Of a stretch of DNA of 64,000 bases, positions 12,049 through 23,806 are shown piece by piece. This DNA is from Hygrophila difformis. Taxonomy: Eukaryota > Streptophyta > Magnoliopsida > Lamiales > Acanthaceae. The stretch spans positions 44,986,191-45,050,190 of the forward strand of contig JAOANR010000013.1 of NCBI GenBank assembly GCA_030278955.1, read 5' to 3'. A program made the translations under genes and the position numbers. The first letter of the stretch is position 1, and each line of letters starts with the position of its first letter. The notes beneath the pieces are model-generated. The model searched no databases, was not told the origin of the DNA, and saw only the letters and a program-made list of their open reading frames with translations.

Positions 12049-14912
12049 CTAATCATCATAACAGGCAGGAGCAAAGTGTCCTCTGAGAGTAGCAAAAGCT
12101 ATGGAATCAGGCATGACTACAATAGGCATTGAATCATAGCCATCATCATCAAACACCTGTGGGTTCAAAACTGGGATATCAAATGATTCTGTGAGCTGCA
12201 AAGGAATCCCATTTAGCATCAGCACCATATCATTGCCATCCATGGCACTCAAATGGTACTCTTCCCTCATAGTTTGCCCGCCAAGATCCATCTGCGGGCT
12301 GATCCCCGGGTACAAGTTGTTTCTCATCCACCACCACCGAGACCTCAAAGATCGATGAGTTTGACATGTTGAGTAGAAGAGCCGTAATCCCAACCTGATG
12401 AAATTTGAGAATGAAAGTCAAATCAAGATTGCTTAACTTAGGAGGGGGTGGGGGAGGGGGGGTGTCACTTAACTGCGTTCTTTGAGCAGTGAGAATAGAC
12501 GCGCAAATAGGGAGACCCGTTGTGGGATACTGATAGGACTCTGCTTCCCATTAGACGGTGCCATAAGAGCGCGCTGACAATGGAAAACCATGTTAAGGCA
12601 AGTATTGGTACACAGAACAAATTTATGTGATGGAATTTCAGTTGCTAAGTTGCTAACTAACATGTACTAATAGTCTGGATTGGGTAATGAACGACGTTGT
12701 GTTAAGGAGGCTGTAGCTGCCGCCTCCGATTAGGGCGTGCCTGCAGTAGACTTTGTGGTTGAATGCTGCCGCCATGCCCATTTGATCCAAGTACCTGTTT
12801 AGTCAAGAATCATGCCTTAAAAAAGTGATATTTTTTCTTTATGACATTCAGCTGAGGGAAACAAACATCGTTGGATTAAGGAAGGATATGCTGCAAAAGA
12901 CCAGAGCCCATTCGAAAAGGTCTGGGAATCATCGCTGCCTCCAGCGTTGGAATCCCTGCCAGCTTCGCCAACCCAAGCTCCCGCCAATGGAGCAAACAGC
13001 TCGACACTTCTGGTAAAGTCCTTCTGAGTCTGCGCTGAGCGATGCATGAATAACAGATCCTCGCCAACACCTGTGCAATTAGTTCCTCCAAGCATTAATA
13101 AGCCAAAAGGACTCTTATCATGAATTTAGACTTGTTAAACGAGCCGAATGAAATTGAGCATTAACTTTTCAATCTTGGCTTCAATCACTAATAAGCCAAA
13201 CCTAAGAATGTTCGAAATTTTTGAGTTTGAGTTTCTTAAACTCAAGTTCGAGGTTGATTTGTTAATCATAAAGGGGTGCTTTTATAGACCTGCACCGATT
13301 TTGTGGATGTGATGAGTGACACCATCGATGATGTTTGGTTCCATGTGGGAAAGGAAGGTCCTGAACCACTCTTCGTTGTAGAATCCGGCCAGACCCAAGA
13401 CCTTGGGTCGTGCAGCAGGGTGTTCGTTTGTATATACCCTTTGGACAAGCCTCTTTAGGATATGGATATCCAAAGCGTATTCTTCTGCATTTAGTCTGGC
13501 TGCGACGCCATCCCCAGCTAGCTCGTTCCCTGGAGGCGAAAAAAGGCGTTTTGGTTCAATCTCAACAGGCTCAAAAATCAAAATGAAAATTGGAAAACCT
13601 GTATAACTTGTTTTGGCAAACTTACCAAGTTCATAGGAATCGATCTTGTAATTTCTAAGAGCATTATATATCATGAAATCACGAGCATTTCTCCACCACC
13701 AATTACCTACCCAAAGAGTGTCGCTTGGTGATAATCGCCTTTTCCCAATCAGGGCGTTCAATCCGAATGTAACCTTTGACCTGTAAACGTAGGATCATCA
13801 GCTTGTCTTAACTCCTAACATGATGGGGGGAATAGGGCAAGGCAAAGAAAAAGATTTGTCCAAATGCATCATACCCTGTCTGATTAAAGAATTGGCTCAA
13901 TTGATCCCATCTGTCCATGGGAAGACAGCCGCCTGAAAATCCAAATAGCCCGCCTTGATCTTGTGCAAAGTTCTGACATGTTATGCCATTCATATTCCCA
14001 ACTTGGTAGACAACCTCGTCTTGTAGGGAACCCCCCACTCTTATCCTTAGAGAGTTGAATGCTGATTCATATTGAATTTCGAAATCCCAAATCTAAATTA
14101 ACTAACCAGAATGTAATAATCAGATTTTTATTTTCCCCCAATTCAACAAACTAACCTTTGACTGCCTTTGCAAGAATTCTGTTTCGCAAATCCTGAACAC
14201 TAGTCATGTAGTATTTGAAGAGAGTGTAGGATGAGATTAGTTTCAACACAAGAATTGGAATTCAAAGTTAGGTTTAAATTTTAGTAGTTTCCATGCTGTC
14301 TATTCAAGTCTTGATTCCAGAGATTGTTCATATATTGAACCTAGGCGATATCAAATCATTTCCATTTGGTTTTGGATTCTCGATTCTTGATTCCAGATTC
14401 CCATTTTATCTTAGCAAAGGCACTTGAAATTCAAAGACACGTCGATGTAACCAAAACCATAGTTTTAGTTAAGTGGGTATCAGACAGAATTAAGGACTTG
14501 AAATAAAACCAGAAGCTTTTGAAAACACTTCTGATATCAAAACCACAGCCCGTTTTCAATTCCAGCTCCACATTCTTTTGTGGAATCAAAAACTTCAGCT
14601 TCAAACCACAAACATTAATTTAATTACCAAATTGAGAATGCCTGCGTTGCCCCAAGAACAGCGTCGGTCTTTGCTGCAGCCATCTGTGTTCGGACATTCA
14701 CATTCACCAAGTCTGCACAGGAATTAGGGATGGCAATGAGTCCGGGTCAGAACCGAACCGAGAATCGAGAAAAAGATCCGATCTTGGTCGGGTCTTGGGT
14801 CTTGGGTCTTGACGGAACCGACCCAGACCCGACCCATTGCCATCCGTACACATGATATACCACCCAACAGCAATGCTGTAATGACACAGCAGAATATAGG
14901 CCTGGCCTCCAT
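12049..14912 (-). pseudogene. Heparanase-like GH79 gene, probably inactivated
   Basis: Ten exons align in order with plant heparanase-like (GH79 endo-beta-glucuronidase) proteins: signal peptide MEARPIFCCVITALLL (start 14912), CSWGNAGILNL, DLRNRILAKAVK, RIRVGGSLQD with FSGGCLPM (13875-14061), TFGLNALIG (13626-13780), ELGNEL (acid/base Glu) through DGVTHHIH (13290-13529), GAWVGEAG (nucleophile Glu, 12902-13070), YLDQMGMA (12668-12794), ALLWHRLMG (12474-12573), and VGITALLLN to the end (12049-12394). Splice phases fit except at two points. Exon 12668-12794 has one base too many near 12682-12690, between LLNTTSF and PNPDYY. The last exon changes frame between about 12260 and 12330. The usual block between the leader and CSWG (family motif CATLDWWPP) is missing. 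It could be a pseudogene, or a gene with assembly indels. Confidence 0.8.
14725..14848 (-). mobile_element. Small hAT-like MITE next to the GH79 signal-peptide exon
   Basis: The segment runs from TAGGGATGGCAATGAG to CATTGCCATCCGTA, so its ends are near-perfect inverted repeats of TAGGGATGGCAATG. Between them are GGGTCT and GACCCA repeats. Flanks (CACAGGAAT and CACATGAT) are compatible with a diverged 8-bp target duplication. It directly follows the signal-peptide codons of the GH79 gene on the minus strand, and related GGGTCGGGT sequence recurs at 25.4-25.9 kb. Confidence 0.6.
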
Positions 14913-15038
14913 TTCAAACCTTCTGTATGTATTTTGTTTCCTCTCCTCTATAGTTAGTTTGATATAAAGACAGAAACAATTGAAGAGCATTTTATAAGAG
15001 AGTTTGAAGCAGCATTAAGTAATAGGATGGCTGCAGAG

Positions 15039-15674
15039 TAGGGGTGATATCGAGTCGAGTCGAGCTCGAGTATCATAGTACTTGAGCTTGAGCTTGACAA
15101 CATATATTCGAGTTCGAGCTCGAGTTTGAGTATCATCAAGTCGAGTTCGAGCTCGAGTATCATCGAGTTCGAGTTTAAGTTCGAGTAGTTGGCATATTCT
15201 TTTTTTGCTAAGCTCGAGCTTGAATTTGTAGCTTAAGTATGAATTTATTTTATTTTTCTTAACATTTGATTTTGAATTTTTAACCATAGCCTAAAAGACA
15301 CAATTTAATTTGATATTTGAATATTGTGTTGATTATTGTACAACTAAAGATAGAACTAAAATTCTTCAAAAATATTTTTTAATTTTTTAGAATGACTATT
15401 TTTCCTTGTTTCGATATTTTAAATAAGTGATATAGAAAATAGAGCGAAGTGTGAGTGAAAGTATGAAACGAAGATTAATTAAAATGTGTGTTAATGGTGT
15501 TATCGAGTCGAGTCGAGCTCAGTCGAGCTCAAATATTCGAGTCGAGTTCGAGTCGAGCTTGACTTGATGCGAGCTCGAGCAGGAGTCGAGTAGCGATAAT
15601 CGAGTACGAGTCGAGTTTTTTTCGAGCCGAGTCCCGAGTCGAGTACGAGTAGCACTACTCGTTAATCACCCCTA
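15039..15674. mobile_element. Non-autonomous hAT element, 636 bp, GAGTCGAGCTCGAG-rich
   Basis: The element starts TAGGGGTGATATCGAG and ends TTAATCACCCCTA, and is flanked by a perfect 8-bp target duplication CTGCAGAG (15031-15038 and 15675-15682), the hallmark of hAT superfamily insertion. Both arms are packed with the self-complementary motifs GAGTCGAG and GAGCTCGAG, and the centre is AT-rich. There is no coding capacity. Related copies lie at 38682-39140 and 53712-54366. Confidence 0.88.
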
Positions 15675-16525
15675 CTGCAGAGAAGATAACAGGTGCATTT
15701 GATGTGGTGCACTAAGTTTGAACTCTTGAAAATTCCCCACTAAGTTTGAACTCTTGAAAATGGAATTTTCAAGATAAGAGATCTTAATACCTTATTGCAA
15801 AGAACAATAATAATAAGAAGAATTTTAGTTACTAAAATGCAAATGATAATAAATAGAGGATTAAAACCCAACTTCAAATGTATAACAAATACATGAGGGC
15901 ATAGATTTTGGCCTTCACAACTAAACATGACCTTCCAATCAACAAAACTCTCATTCTTTTTAACCTGTTTTGGAAAACAAATTACTGACATAGACCAAAA
16001 GTGCCCGTTACAAGAAGGATGCAAATGTATCCGGGACTGGACAAAGGGATGGGGACACAGCCAGGAGAGCCTTCGGGAAGCCTGAGCATCGCATGACTAG
16101 ATCTTAGAGTGAAGCCTGATATGGAGGTAAGTGGAGTCGCTGCAAAGACTGAATCAGAAATTCGAATAATATGCCTCATTCTCTTCACAAGAATCATAAA
16201 TCCATGGTATCAGTCTGGCCAATGGCTACTACTGGACAAAGTAACCTTATAGCTCTTGAAAGTAACCTTATCCATTGGCCATCAACTTTAAATATCTATT
16301 AAAGCAAGTAACCTTATCCAGTCTCCAGCATTCAACACTGCTATAGCTCTTGAAATCACGTAAAAGGTGTTTTATGTACATTTTCAGGGCTTGGGCAACT
16401 TAAAAGTACATAAAGATTACGTGATCTTGTGGCACCAACATTTCCTAGTAATGGCTAATATGATGTGACCGAAAAATAACTGGTGATGAATAATAAGACT
16501 AATGCAAAGAGTTCGATTTGTACGC
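15675..16525. other. Intergenic between hAT element and LRR gene
   Basis: Contains a short tandem duplication (ACTAAGTTTGAACTCTTG at about 15711 and 15739) and a moderately GC-rich stretch around 15990-16200 with no recognisable product. The last part is the 3' region of the LRR gene. Confidence 0.4.
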
Positions 16526-19500
16526 CTAAAACAGGAATTCTGAATCGGAAAGTTCCAGTGATTTGTGATCACCAACAGGTTTCACCCCTGGCCTGAATGA
16601 ATTTCCTTCGATGTACCTGTGGGGAGGATTGGATATATGAGATAAAGAGAGCTTTTCGGAAAAAAGAATTTTTAAGGGTTCTTTTAAGGGAATCTTACAT
16701 TTCCTTTAGAAATTGATGCTTGTAGAAGGTATCAGGGATCCTTCCTGAAAATTGGTTGTGATCCAGGTACCTGAATCAGAAATTACGGTTAGGGCCGAAT
16801 AGATATTTCCCCTAGCAATACACAACAAGCAGCCTTCTCTAATTTCAATCTGATAAAGAACCTTTCTTCTGAATTAAATCCCCAAAAACACAAGTTCCAA
16901 ATATAACAAGCATAAATTCATATCCTAACTACAAGAGTGGAAAACACAAGTATATTGCAGCCATAAAAGTCAGCACGTTGTCATTTTTGTAGGCTTATGG
17001 CGGTTCTTTCAGGATTTTATAGTACACAAGGACGAGTCAAAAAGCGGAAAAACTACAAGAGTGTAGGTGATACAAGTACACACTTTACTACTTGGTCAAC
17101 TCATAATATTAAAAATGTCATCTCAGCAACAGTTTACACAAGTATTCCAGTGGGTGAAGGAGACTTACAAGTAGGTCAGTCGAGGAATGTGAGCAAGCCC
17201 AAATGGTATTACCCCAGACATCTTGTTGTGGGATAAATATCTGGAAACAATTCAAACATTTAACTTACGTACATGTCAGGTGTTTGGGGTGGAGGAGCAA
17301 AAAGAAGATATATGTGTGAACTTACAAAATCTCCAAGTTTGTTAAATTAGCAAGCTGAGATGGGACACCACCACTAAGGTAATTGTTATTAAGATACCTA
17401 TAGTAATTGGACATTGAGGGATGAAACTAACCGAAGCAATCAAATAGCTATCATCAAATTGACAAATTAGAAAAAAAACACATACAGATTGCGAAGAGCT
17501 GGGAAGCATCCTTCAATACGGATAAGTTCCCGAATGGTCCCAACCAAGTGATTATTACCAACATCCCTGCAATCAAACTTTAATTGATCAGAGGATAGAA
17601 TAAATCAGTCATATGCATTCAAAAGCAATCAGAATCATACAAGTGCCGCAGATTTGGTAAAGTTCCCAATTCAGGTGGAATTCTCCCAATTAAACGATTT
17701 TCATGTAGTTGGAGATAGCGCAATTCGGGAAGATTGGCAAGCTCCCTAGGAATCTCACCCTTAAAATTATTAAAACTCAGATACCTGAAGAGTGAAGACA
17801 AATTCATGTCAATCATCAGTAAGTTTGAGATGAACAAAACCTGATTAAAAAAGACAACTGAATAGCATGAAAATATTTCCACTCACAGGTGAGTTAGCTG
17901 CTTCAGCTCTCCGATCTCAGGGGGAATGGAGTCTTGAAATTTATTCCACCTCAAATTACTGATAAAAATAACAAATAGAAAAAGGTTATAAATAAATCAG
18001 AAACAACGAGAAAGCTACTAAATAATGGAAACAAAAATCTATAGTTGAAGTTCGTAGAGCAAGTCAAGATCCATCCATATGATTGTCCTTATCTAACTTC
18101 AGAAGCATATAAATACCAAGTAAAAGTAAAATGTCATGCGCATCACCAATCATCTTCTTGTAAGAATAAAGTTGTGAAAATCCTAGGCATGTGCATCAGA
18201 GAAACAAAAACCTTAGTTGAAAACTATGAGAGTGAAGGACGTTACAGTATCTTGAGATGCTTCAAACGTCCTATTTGAGGTGGAATTGGCCCTGTCAGCT
18301 TGTTATTATGCAAATCCCTGGCAAAAGAAACAGCAATGCGATGGATGTATAAAAATGCAGGAGGAAAGATTAAAGAATGACTTGTGCCCATGGTATCATC
18401 TGGGCAAAATCATCTCATAGAAGTTAGTCCAGATGGCTTTCCCACTCTATTGAAGTAATATTTCCAAAGGAAATTAATAAGATTTTCCCCAAATGGCACG
18501 GTGGCAGAAAAGGATACAGAGACATACAATCTAGTAAGATCCACCAAATTGGTAACGGCAAGTGGAAAAGGGCCAACAATAGAAACTGCATATACTTCCC
18601 TGCAATGCGAATGAAAATGAAAAAAAATAAATAAATGAATGTGGAATTCAGATACACAGAGGACCTTACATTAGATAACTTAATCGCTAATAAAACCTTT
18701 CCAAACATATGAGAAAAAGTCAGGACTTCTACTTGAGAGATAGAGCAAGAAGAGGCAAACTCACAATTCAGTAACAACTCTATAGTCACTTCCACTAATG
18801 GTGGAACATGTAACACCAGACCAAGGAGGCAAATCACCATCTCCACAAGGATCATCACCGACCCACGCGTACACCACTCTCCATCCTAGTGATGCCTTTA
18901 TCTCATTCAATGCCTTCACTGAAATCACCACCAGCCGAAAAAATTGAACATCCACAATAGAAAAATATACATACATATACATATATATATATAAAAGACA
19001 ACAACAATACAATATAATCTAACCATTATGGATATCTAATCACTAATCAAAACATAAGTGCTTCCCTATCTACTTTCAAATCAAATTGTGCTAAAGAAAA
19101 TCAACCGCAAAATCCCAAATGCCATGCTAGAAGCAACCTGCCCTAACCTTAGAACAAGAAGGCATGCGATTAAAGTTCAATAATCAATATGATAAAACCT
19201 TATCTTTAATCCCATTCCTCGAGATTTGAATCCAACAAAGCCCTTCTAAGAAAATGCAAATGACGATAAAGTAATACAGTGAAATTAAGCACATCGATGA
19301 ATTAATCAAATCCACCTCCCTTTCTAATCAATTCTCACAAGTCAAACTTTAGCAAAACAAATTAACCAAATCATCCTCAAAATAATGTAATTTAAGCATG
19401 AAACAGCTAAACTAAATCCAAACAAAAAAAATCTAAAATTCTTCGAAATCGACATAACAAAATCTGCTCTTGTTTACCAAACCCACAAAGAAAACATCAG

Positions 19501-19661
19501 TAATTTGAAATGAAATTGCATTCAAGATTGAAAAATTAGGCGGATCGGGGAAAATCACCGTCTCGCTTAAGGGTCTTGCAGTGGACGACGGTGCTCAGCA
19601 GCAATGGGACGACGAAAAAGAGGCGAAATAGTGAAGAAAGGAAAGGGAGACGAGGCTCCAT
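16526..19661 (-). CDS. Secreted leucine-rich-repeat protein, 11 exons, 334 aa
   Basis: Exons: 19559-19661, 18765-18918, 18528-18599, 18246-18317, 17887-17958, 17641-17784, 17486-17566, 17326-17397, 17169-17240, 16699-16770, 16526-16616; total 1,005 nt with every junction in frame. Residues 1-28 form a signal peptide. The LRR N-terminal cap follows (VKALNEIKASLGW, then GDDPCGDGDLPPWSGVTC). About ten LRRs of the plant extracellular type follow (LxxNxLxGxIPPxIGxLxxL), most encoded by single 72-bp exons; one exon holds two repeats (144 bp) and one is 81 bp. The C-terminus is EMYIEGNSF to ELSDSEFLF. There is no transmembrane or kinase domain, so it is probably apoplastic. It closely resembles a conserved single-copy-like angiosperm LRR protein; its ligand and role are not clear from sequence. 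Confidence 0.9.
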
Positions 19662-20630
19662 TGTGGATTTGGGTTTGTCGTTGAGGGATCGAAATGGCAT
19701 AATAGAGTGATCCAGTGAAGATTGTCGAAGGAAAGATGTCCAGTTCGAGACGACGCGTGAAATCCGTTGCTCTCGTCGGTGGTGTTTCTTTATTTTATTT
19801 TATTTTATTTTATTTTTATTTTTATTTTTTATGAATACTACATTTTATTTTTTATGGGGTATATAAGTATTTTTAAATGGGAAAAGAAGAAAAATAAAAA
19901 CGAAAACTCACGTATGTTAATGTCAGCGACTCCGACCCACGGGATTTTTATTTGACTTTCTGGAATTAGTAGTAATGTTTACCAAATTTTACAATTAAGG
20001 AGAAATACTGAAAATATTGGGATGTTTGGAAGTTAGCGGATCCGTTAGCGCATTCGAAAAAAGAACTGCGAACAATCTAATTTTTGAATCACCATTTCTT
20101 CCAAGTACATATAGCCTATGCATATAATTAAGAATCACCATTTCATTTCCACTTCCTTTCATGCCAAATGTCGTTTAAGATTTCATACCCGAGACCGAGT
20201 AAAACAAATGCATTTGAGGAGAAATTAAATCCTAAACCCGTAATTATCATGATAATTTTCGTCATTAAATGAGATGGTGACATTCTCACGCTCTATAGCT
20301 TGCCCCCTTACTCATCGGATGGATCTCAATAATGAGAAATTGAGAATGGTGTTTTAAAGACCATATTAAGCGGAGGGAGTTTCTTGAAATTTCTCTATAA
20401 AGATATCAATTATCAAGTTAGAGTGTTTTTTTCTTTCTTTTTTTTTTCCCTAAAAAAATTGGGACCCCACTATTAAATATTCAAAAATAATTAAGGAAAA
20501 GAAATGATTTTATGGGCATTGGCTCCCGGAAATCTAACCCATGATCATGAATGTGTAACCAAGCTTAGGTGGAGGTTGAGGGGCAGTTATTGACTTTAGT
20601 ACAAAAAACAAACTCAACATGAAATATCTA
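19662..20630. other. Intergenic upstream of LRR gene
   Basis: Starts with the LRR gene 5' region, including a TTTTA-type microsatellite at about 19786-19850. A stretch near 20027-20070 resembles one near 62905-62970. No gene was seen. Confidence 0.45.
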
Positions 20631-20903
20631 CTACTCCCTCCGTTTTTTTTTGTTATTTTTTGTTAGCCACTGTTGACTAATGAGTACTGTTCACTTATAT
20701 ACTTTGACTTAAAGTTTTTTCATGGTTATACAAGTTAAAATATAGCCAAGTGTGATCTTGTTAGATTCGCCTCGTCTTGTAGATTTTAAATATCGAACTT
20801 TTAGAATTTTTACATGTACCAAATTTGAATTATTAATGGTTTAAAATATGCATTGGACTGCGTGGTGAGTGGGTCTGTAGCTATCTTTAAAAAACGGAGG
20901 AAG
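20631..20903. mobile_element. Stowaway-like MITE
   Basis: Ends CTACTCCCTCCG and CGGAGGAAG are imperfect inverted repeats with TA on each side, as in Tc1/mariner-derived Stowaway MITEs. Internal motifs such as TTGACT near one end and CAAGTGTGATCTTGTTAG are shared with the copies at 32095, 42806 and 60729. Confidence 0.75.
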
Positions 20904-21362
20904 TACTTTCATTTACTGGAATGGTTAGTGTGCAGGTGACTGCACATGCAGCCACCATGTGTGTGATGTGATAATTGTGTTGTGTGATGTATGAAATGAT
21001 GTATTTTGTGTGTTGAGATAGATGTGTTGTGTGATGGCAAAAATGTAATGCTCAGAGATGTGTTCTGTGATGCGAGATGCATTTTTTGTGATGTGTGCAC
21101 GTAAAGGCTCTTCAAGGGGTTGTACCGTAACCGGATCTTCATTTACTCAATATACATATGTTCAATCGATCATCATAGGTTCAATTTTACGAGTCATATG
21201 AACAAGTTAAACCTAGCTAGCTATGCATGCATACACATCAATATTCATCATATGAGTGATGTGACATACATTAAGCCACGCGGCACTTAAAAACAATACT
21301 ATTAAATTAAATTTTAGAAAGAGTGTATTGGGACCAAAAAGAATCACTATATATAGTGTCAC
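20904..21362. other. Intergenic
   Basis: TG/GA-rich, low-complexity sequence at 20930-21090 (many TGTGTG and GTGATG runs), then AT-rich sequence up to the LINE target duplication. No gene was seen. Confidence 0.4.
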
Positions 21363-21376
21363 AAAAACACCTAGTC

Positions 21377-22485
21377 AGTCGGAAGTGCGAGATTATGGAC
21401 CTCTAGTGTTGCACTCCTCCATCCCTGATACGGTTAGTTGGCAGGGGGCTCTGGATGGTAATTACAAGGTGAAGAATGGCTATTCTTGGCTTCTTGATCA
21501 AAGGGGGTTGAGGCGGGATAGGTCTTGGACTTGGATTTGGCAAATTCGGGCGCCTGAAAAAGTCCGTTTTCTTCTTTGGTTGATAGCTCATGTCTCCCTG
21601 CCTACAAATACGCTTCGGTATCGTCGCGGCCTCGCTGAATCTCCTGTATGTGCCGTGTGTGGTCTGCATCAAGAGACCATTCGCCACTTATTTTTCCAGT
21701 GTTCTTGGACTGTGGGAGTTTGGCAAAAATTTGGTATATCCATTGCTACATGTAGTCAAGGGAATGATGAAGACATCTCCAATGACTTGTCCAAATTTTG
21801 CATCTGCTGGACTGGCATACAGTGGGCAATTATGTGGATAATTTGGAGGACTAGAAACTCGGTGGCCTTGAGGGGAGATACTATTGACGTGGTAGCCGTT
21901 GCTCGGGAGGCTAGCTTTTTGGGGGATTGTTTTGATAGAGGCCTTGGAAGACCAAGCAAGCATGTTATGCCTAAGTGGGTTTCGTGGAACCCCATGGGTG
22001 CTCGCTGCCATTATCTTCATGTGGATGGTAGCTCCTACGGTAATCCGGGCCCTGCTGGCTTTGGTGGGGTGATTAGGGACTCGGATGGTAGGTGGATTGA
22101 AGGATTTGCGGGTTCAGTTGGTATCGCCTCTAACCTTGTTGCTGAGCTTCATGGTATTTTGAATGGCTTACGACTTCTTCTAGCTCTGGGACTTGAGGAT
22201 GTCATCTGCTATTCTGATTCAATGGAAGCTTTGAGGATTCTGAGACATGGTACGAGTGAGAGGCACTGGCTAAGGCCCTTGGCTCTCCTTATTGCAGATC
22301 TGAATTCCCAGGTATCGGGGATTCATTGGTTTCATATTTTGAGAGAGGGGAACATGGTCGCTGATTTGTTGGCCAAAAGGGGTGCCAGGATGGTAGAATT
22401 CTTCACCACTTGGGCGTTTCCTCCGGATGATGCGGCTCCAGCTGTGGATGCAGACATGGCGGGAACTTGGTTTCCGCGGGTTTGA
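21377..22485 (+). pseudogene. LINE ORF2 C-terminal fragment: zf-RVT plus RNase H
   Basis: About 368 residues remain open to a stop at 22483-22485. The first 140 residues match the zinc-binding reverse-transcriptase-associated domain (KVRFLLWLIAHVSLPT, then CAVCG..ETIRHLFFQC). The C-terminal 150 residues are an RNase H fold with its acidic residues visible: HVDGSSYGNPGPAGFGG, NLVAELHG, CYSDSMEAL and MVADLLAKRG. The endonuclease and reverse transcriptase are absent, so the copy cannot move itself. The ATG at 21328 lies outside the element and is not a true start. Confidence 0.88.
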
Positions 22486-22589
22486 AGTTTTTATTTTACG
22501 CTTTTCTCTCTTGTAACCTCCTTTCTGTAGTGTTTTTTAGCTTTGTCTTCTTTGCCGACGCTTGGCGTCATGTTCATCAAAAAAAAAAA
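21377..22589 (+). mobile_element. 5'-truncated LINE (L1-type) insertion
   Basis: A 3' LINE fragment ends in an A tract and is flanked by a 14-bp target duplication, AAAAACACCTAGTC, at 21363-21376 and at 22585-22598. The 5' end is cut within the ORF2 C-terminal region, as expected from incomplete target-primed reverse transcription. The remaining frame is unbroken, which argues for a recent insertion. Confidence 0.88.
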
Positions 22590-22833
22590 CACCTAGTCCC
22601 AACTTGATCTATAATTTTCTCTTTAGAACAAGAAATTAAATAATTAATTACGTATCAAGTGTAGCTAGCATGGATTTAACTTGTTGCTCCTTTCACTTCA
22701 ATAAACCACCCCCAACAATTCCACTTGGGCTTATATTCCCATGTTGATTCCACACCACATAAGTAAAAGTGACAAAAATTAGCTAGCCATTTAGTGCACA
22801 CCCAATCCTCATACATGATCCATTAATTAAAAG

Positions 22834-23806
22834 TAGGGTGGTCAAAATATTCGAACCGATTCGTTGAACCGCTAAATCGAACCGAATTTCCGGTTAACCG
22901 AGGACCCCGGAGCAAATACAAATATCATATTTCAGTATTCGTCCGGTTCAAATACAAATACAAATACTTTAATTTTTTTCCTCGATTAACCGAACTGAAC
23001 CGAATATATTTATTTTATTTTAAAAGTTATATATATTGCAAATATTATAGACATTTGATGGTATAAATTATACTTCCTCCGTTTTCAAATATATTTGACA
23101 TACCCACTGCGCACGCAGTCCAATGCACATTTTGAATCAATAATAACTCAAGTTCGGTATATTTAAAAATTCTAAAAGTTCGATATTTAAAAACTACATG
23201 ACGAGACGAATCTAACAAGATCTCCCTTGACTATATTTTAACTTGTATAACTATGATAAAACTTTAAATCAAAGTGCATGGGTAAATAGTGCCCCAAAAC
23301 CATATGTATCAAACATTTGGGAACAGAGGAAGTATATAGATAATATATATCATTATGAATTTAATTATTTAAGTATATAAAAAACTAAAGAGCTAACTAT
23401 CAAAATATATCATCATAATTAATAAGCCTACATTGATTTTTGTCTTTCAGAATACCATATTATTGAACTATACCTCTACACTAAAATTTGTTACATATAC
23501 TAATATATTTTGATGACATTGAAAACAACCACTGGATTCCATAGTTATATATATATATATATATTTTATGTAGTGTGATAACCTCGTCCGGCCCTCTAAA
23601 AATGTATAATCAAGTTTTCATTTCTTAAATCTTTGAGTTTCGTAGATTTTAAATATCCGAACCGAATCGTTTAACCGCTGAATCGAATCGGAACCGAACC
23701 CCCGGTTAACCGAGGACTCCGGTTACAAATACAAATACTGAAATAAAGTATTTGCCCGGTTCAAATACAAATACAAATACCTTTAACCGAACCGTACCCA
23801 CCCCTA
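22834..23806. mobile_element. hAT-like non-autonomous element with a nested MITE
   Basis: Ends TAGGGTGGTCAAAATATTCG and CGTACCCACCCCTA are inverted repeats with 8-bp flanks ATTAAAAG and ATTAAAAA (7 of 8 identical). Both arms are rich in CGAACCGAA and CGGTTAACCG. A Stowaway-like MITE (23073-23332) lies inside. No coding sequence was found. Confidence 0.72.
23073..23332. mobile_element. Stowaway-like MITE nested in the hAT-like element
   Basis: CTTCCTCCGTTTTC at one end and GAACAGAGGAAG at the other, with TA on both sides. The interior has CGCAGTCCAATGCAC and GATCTCCCTTGACTA, closely matching the copy at 38254-38511 in the same orientation. Confidence 0.75.
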
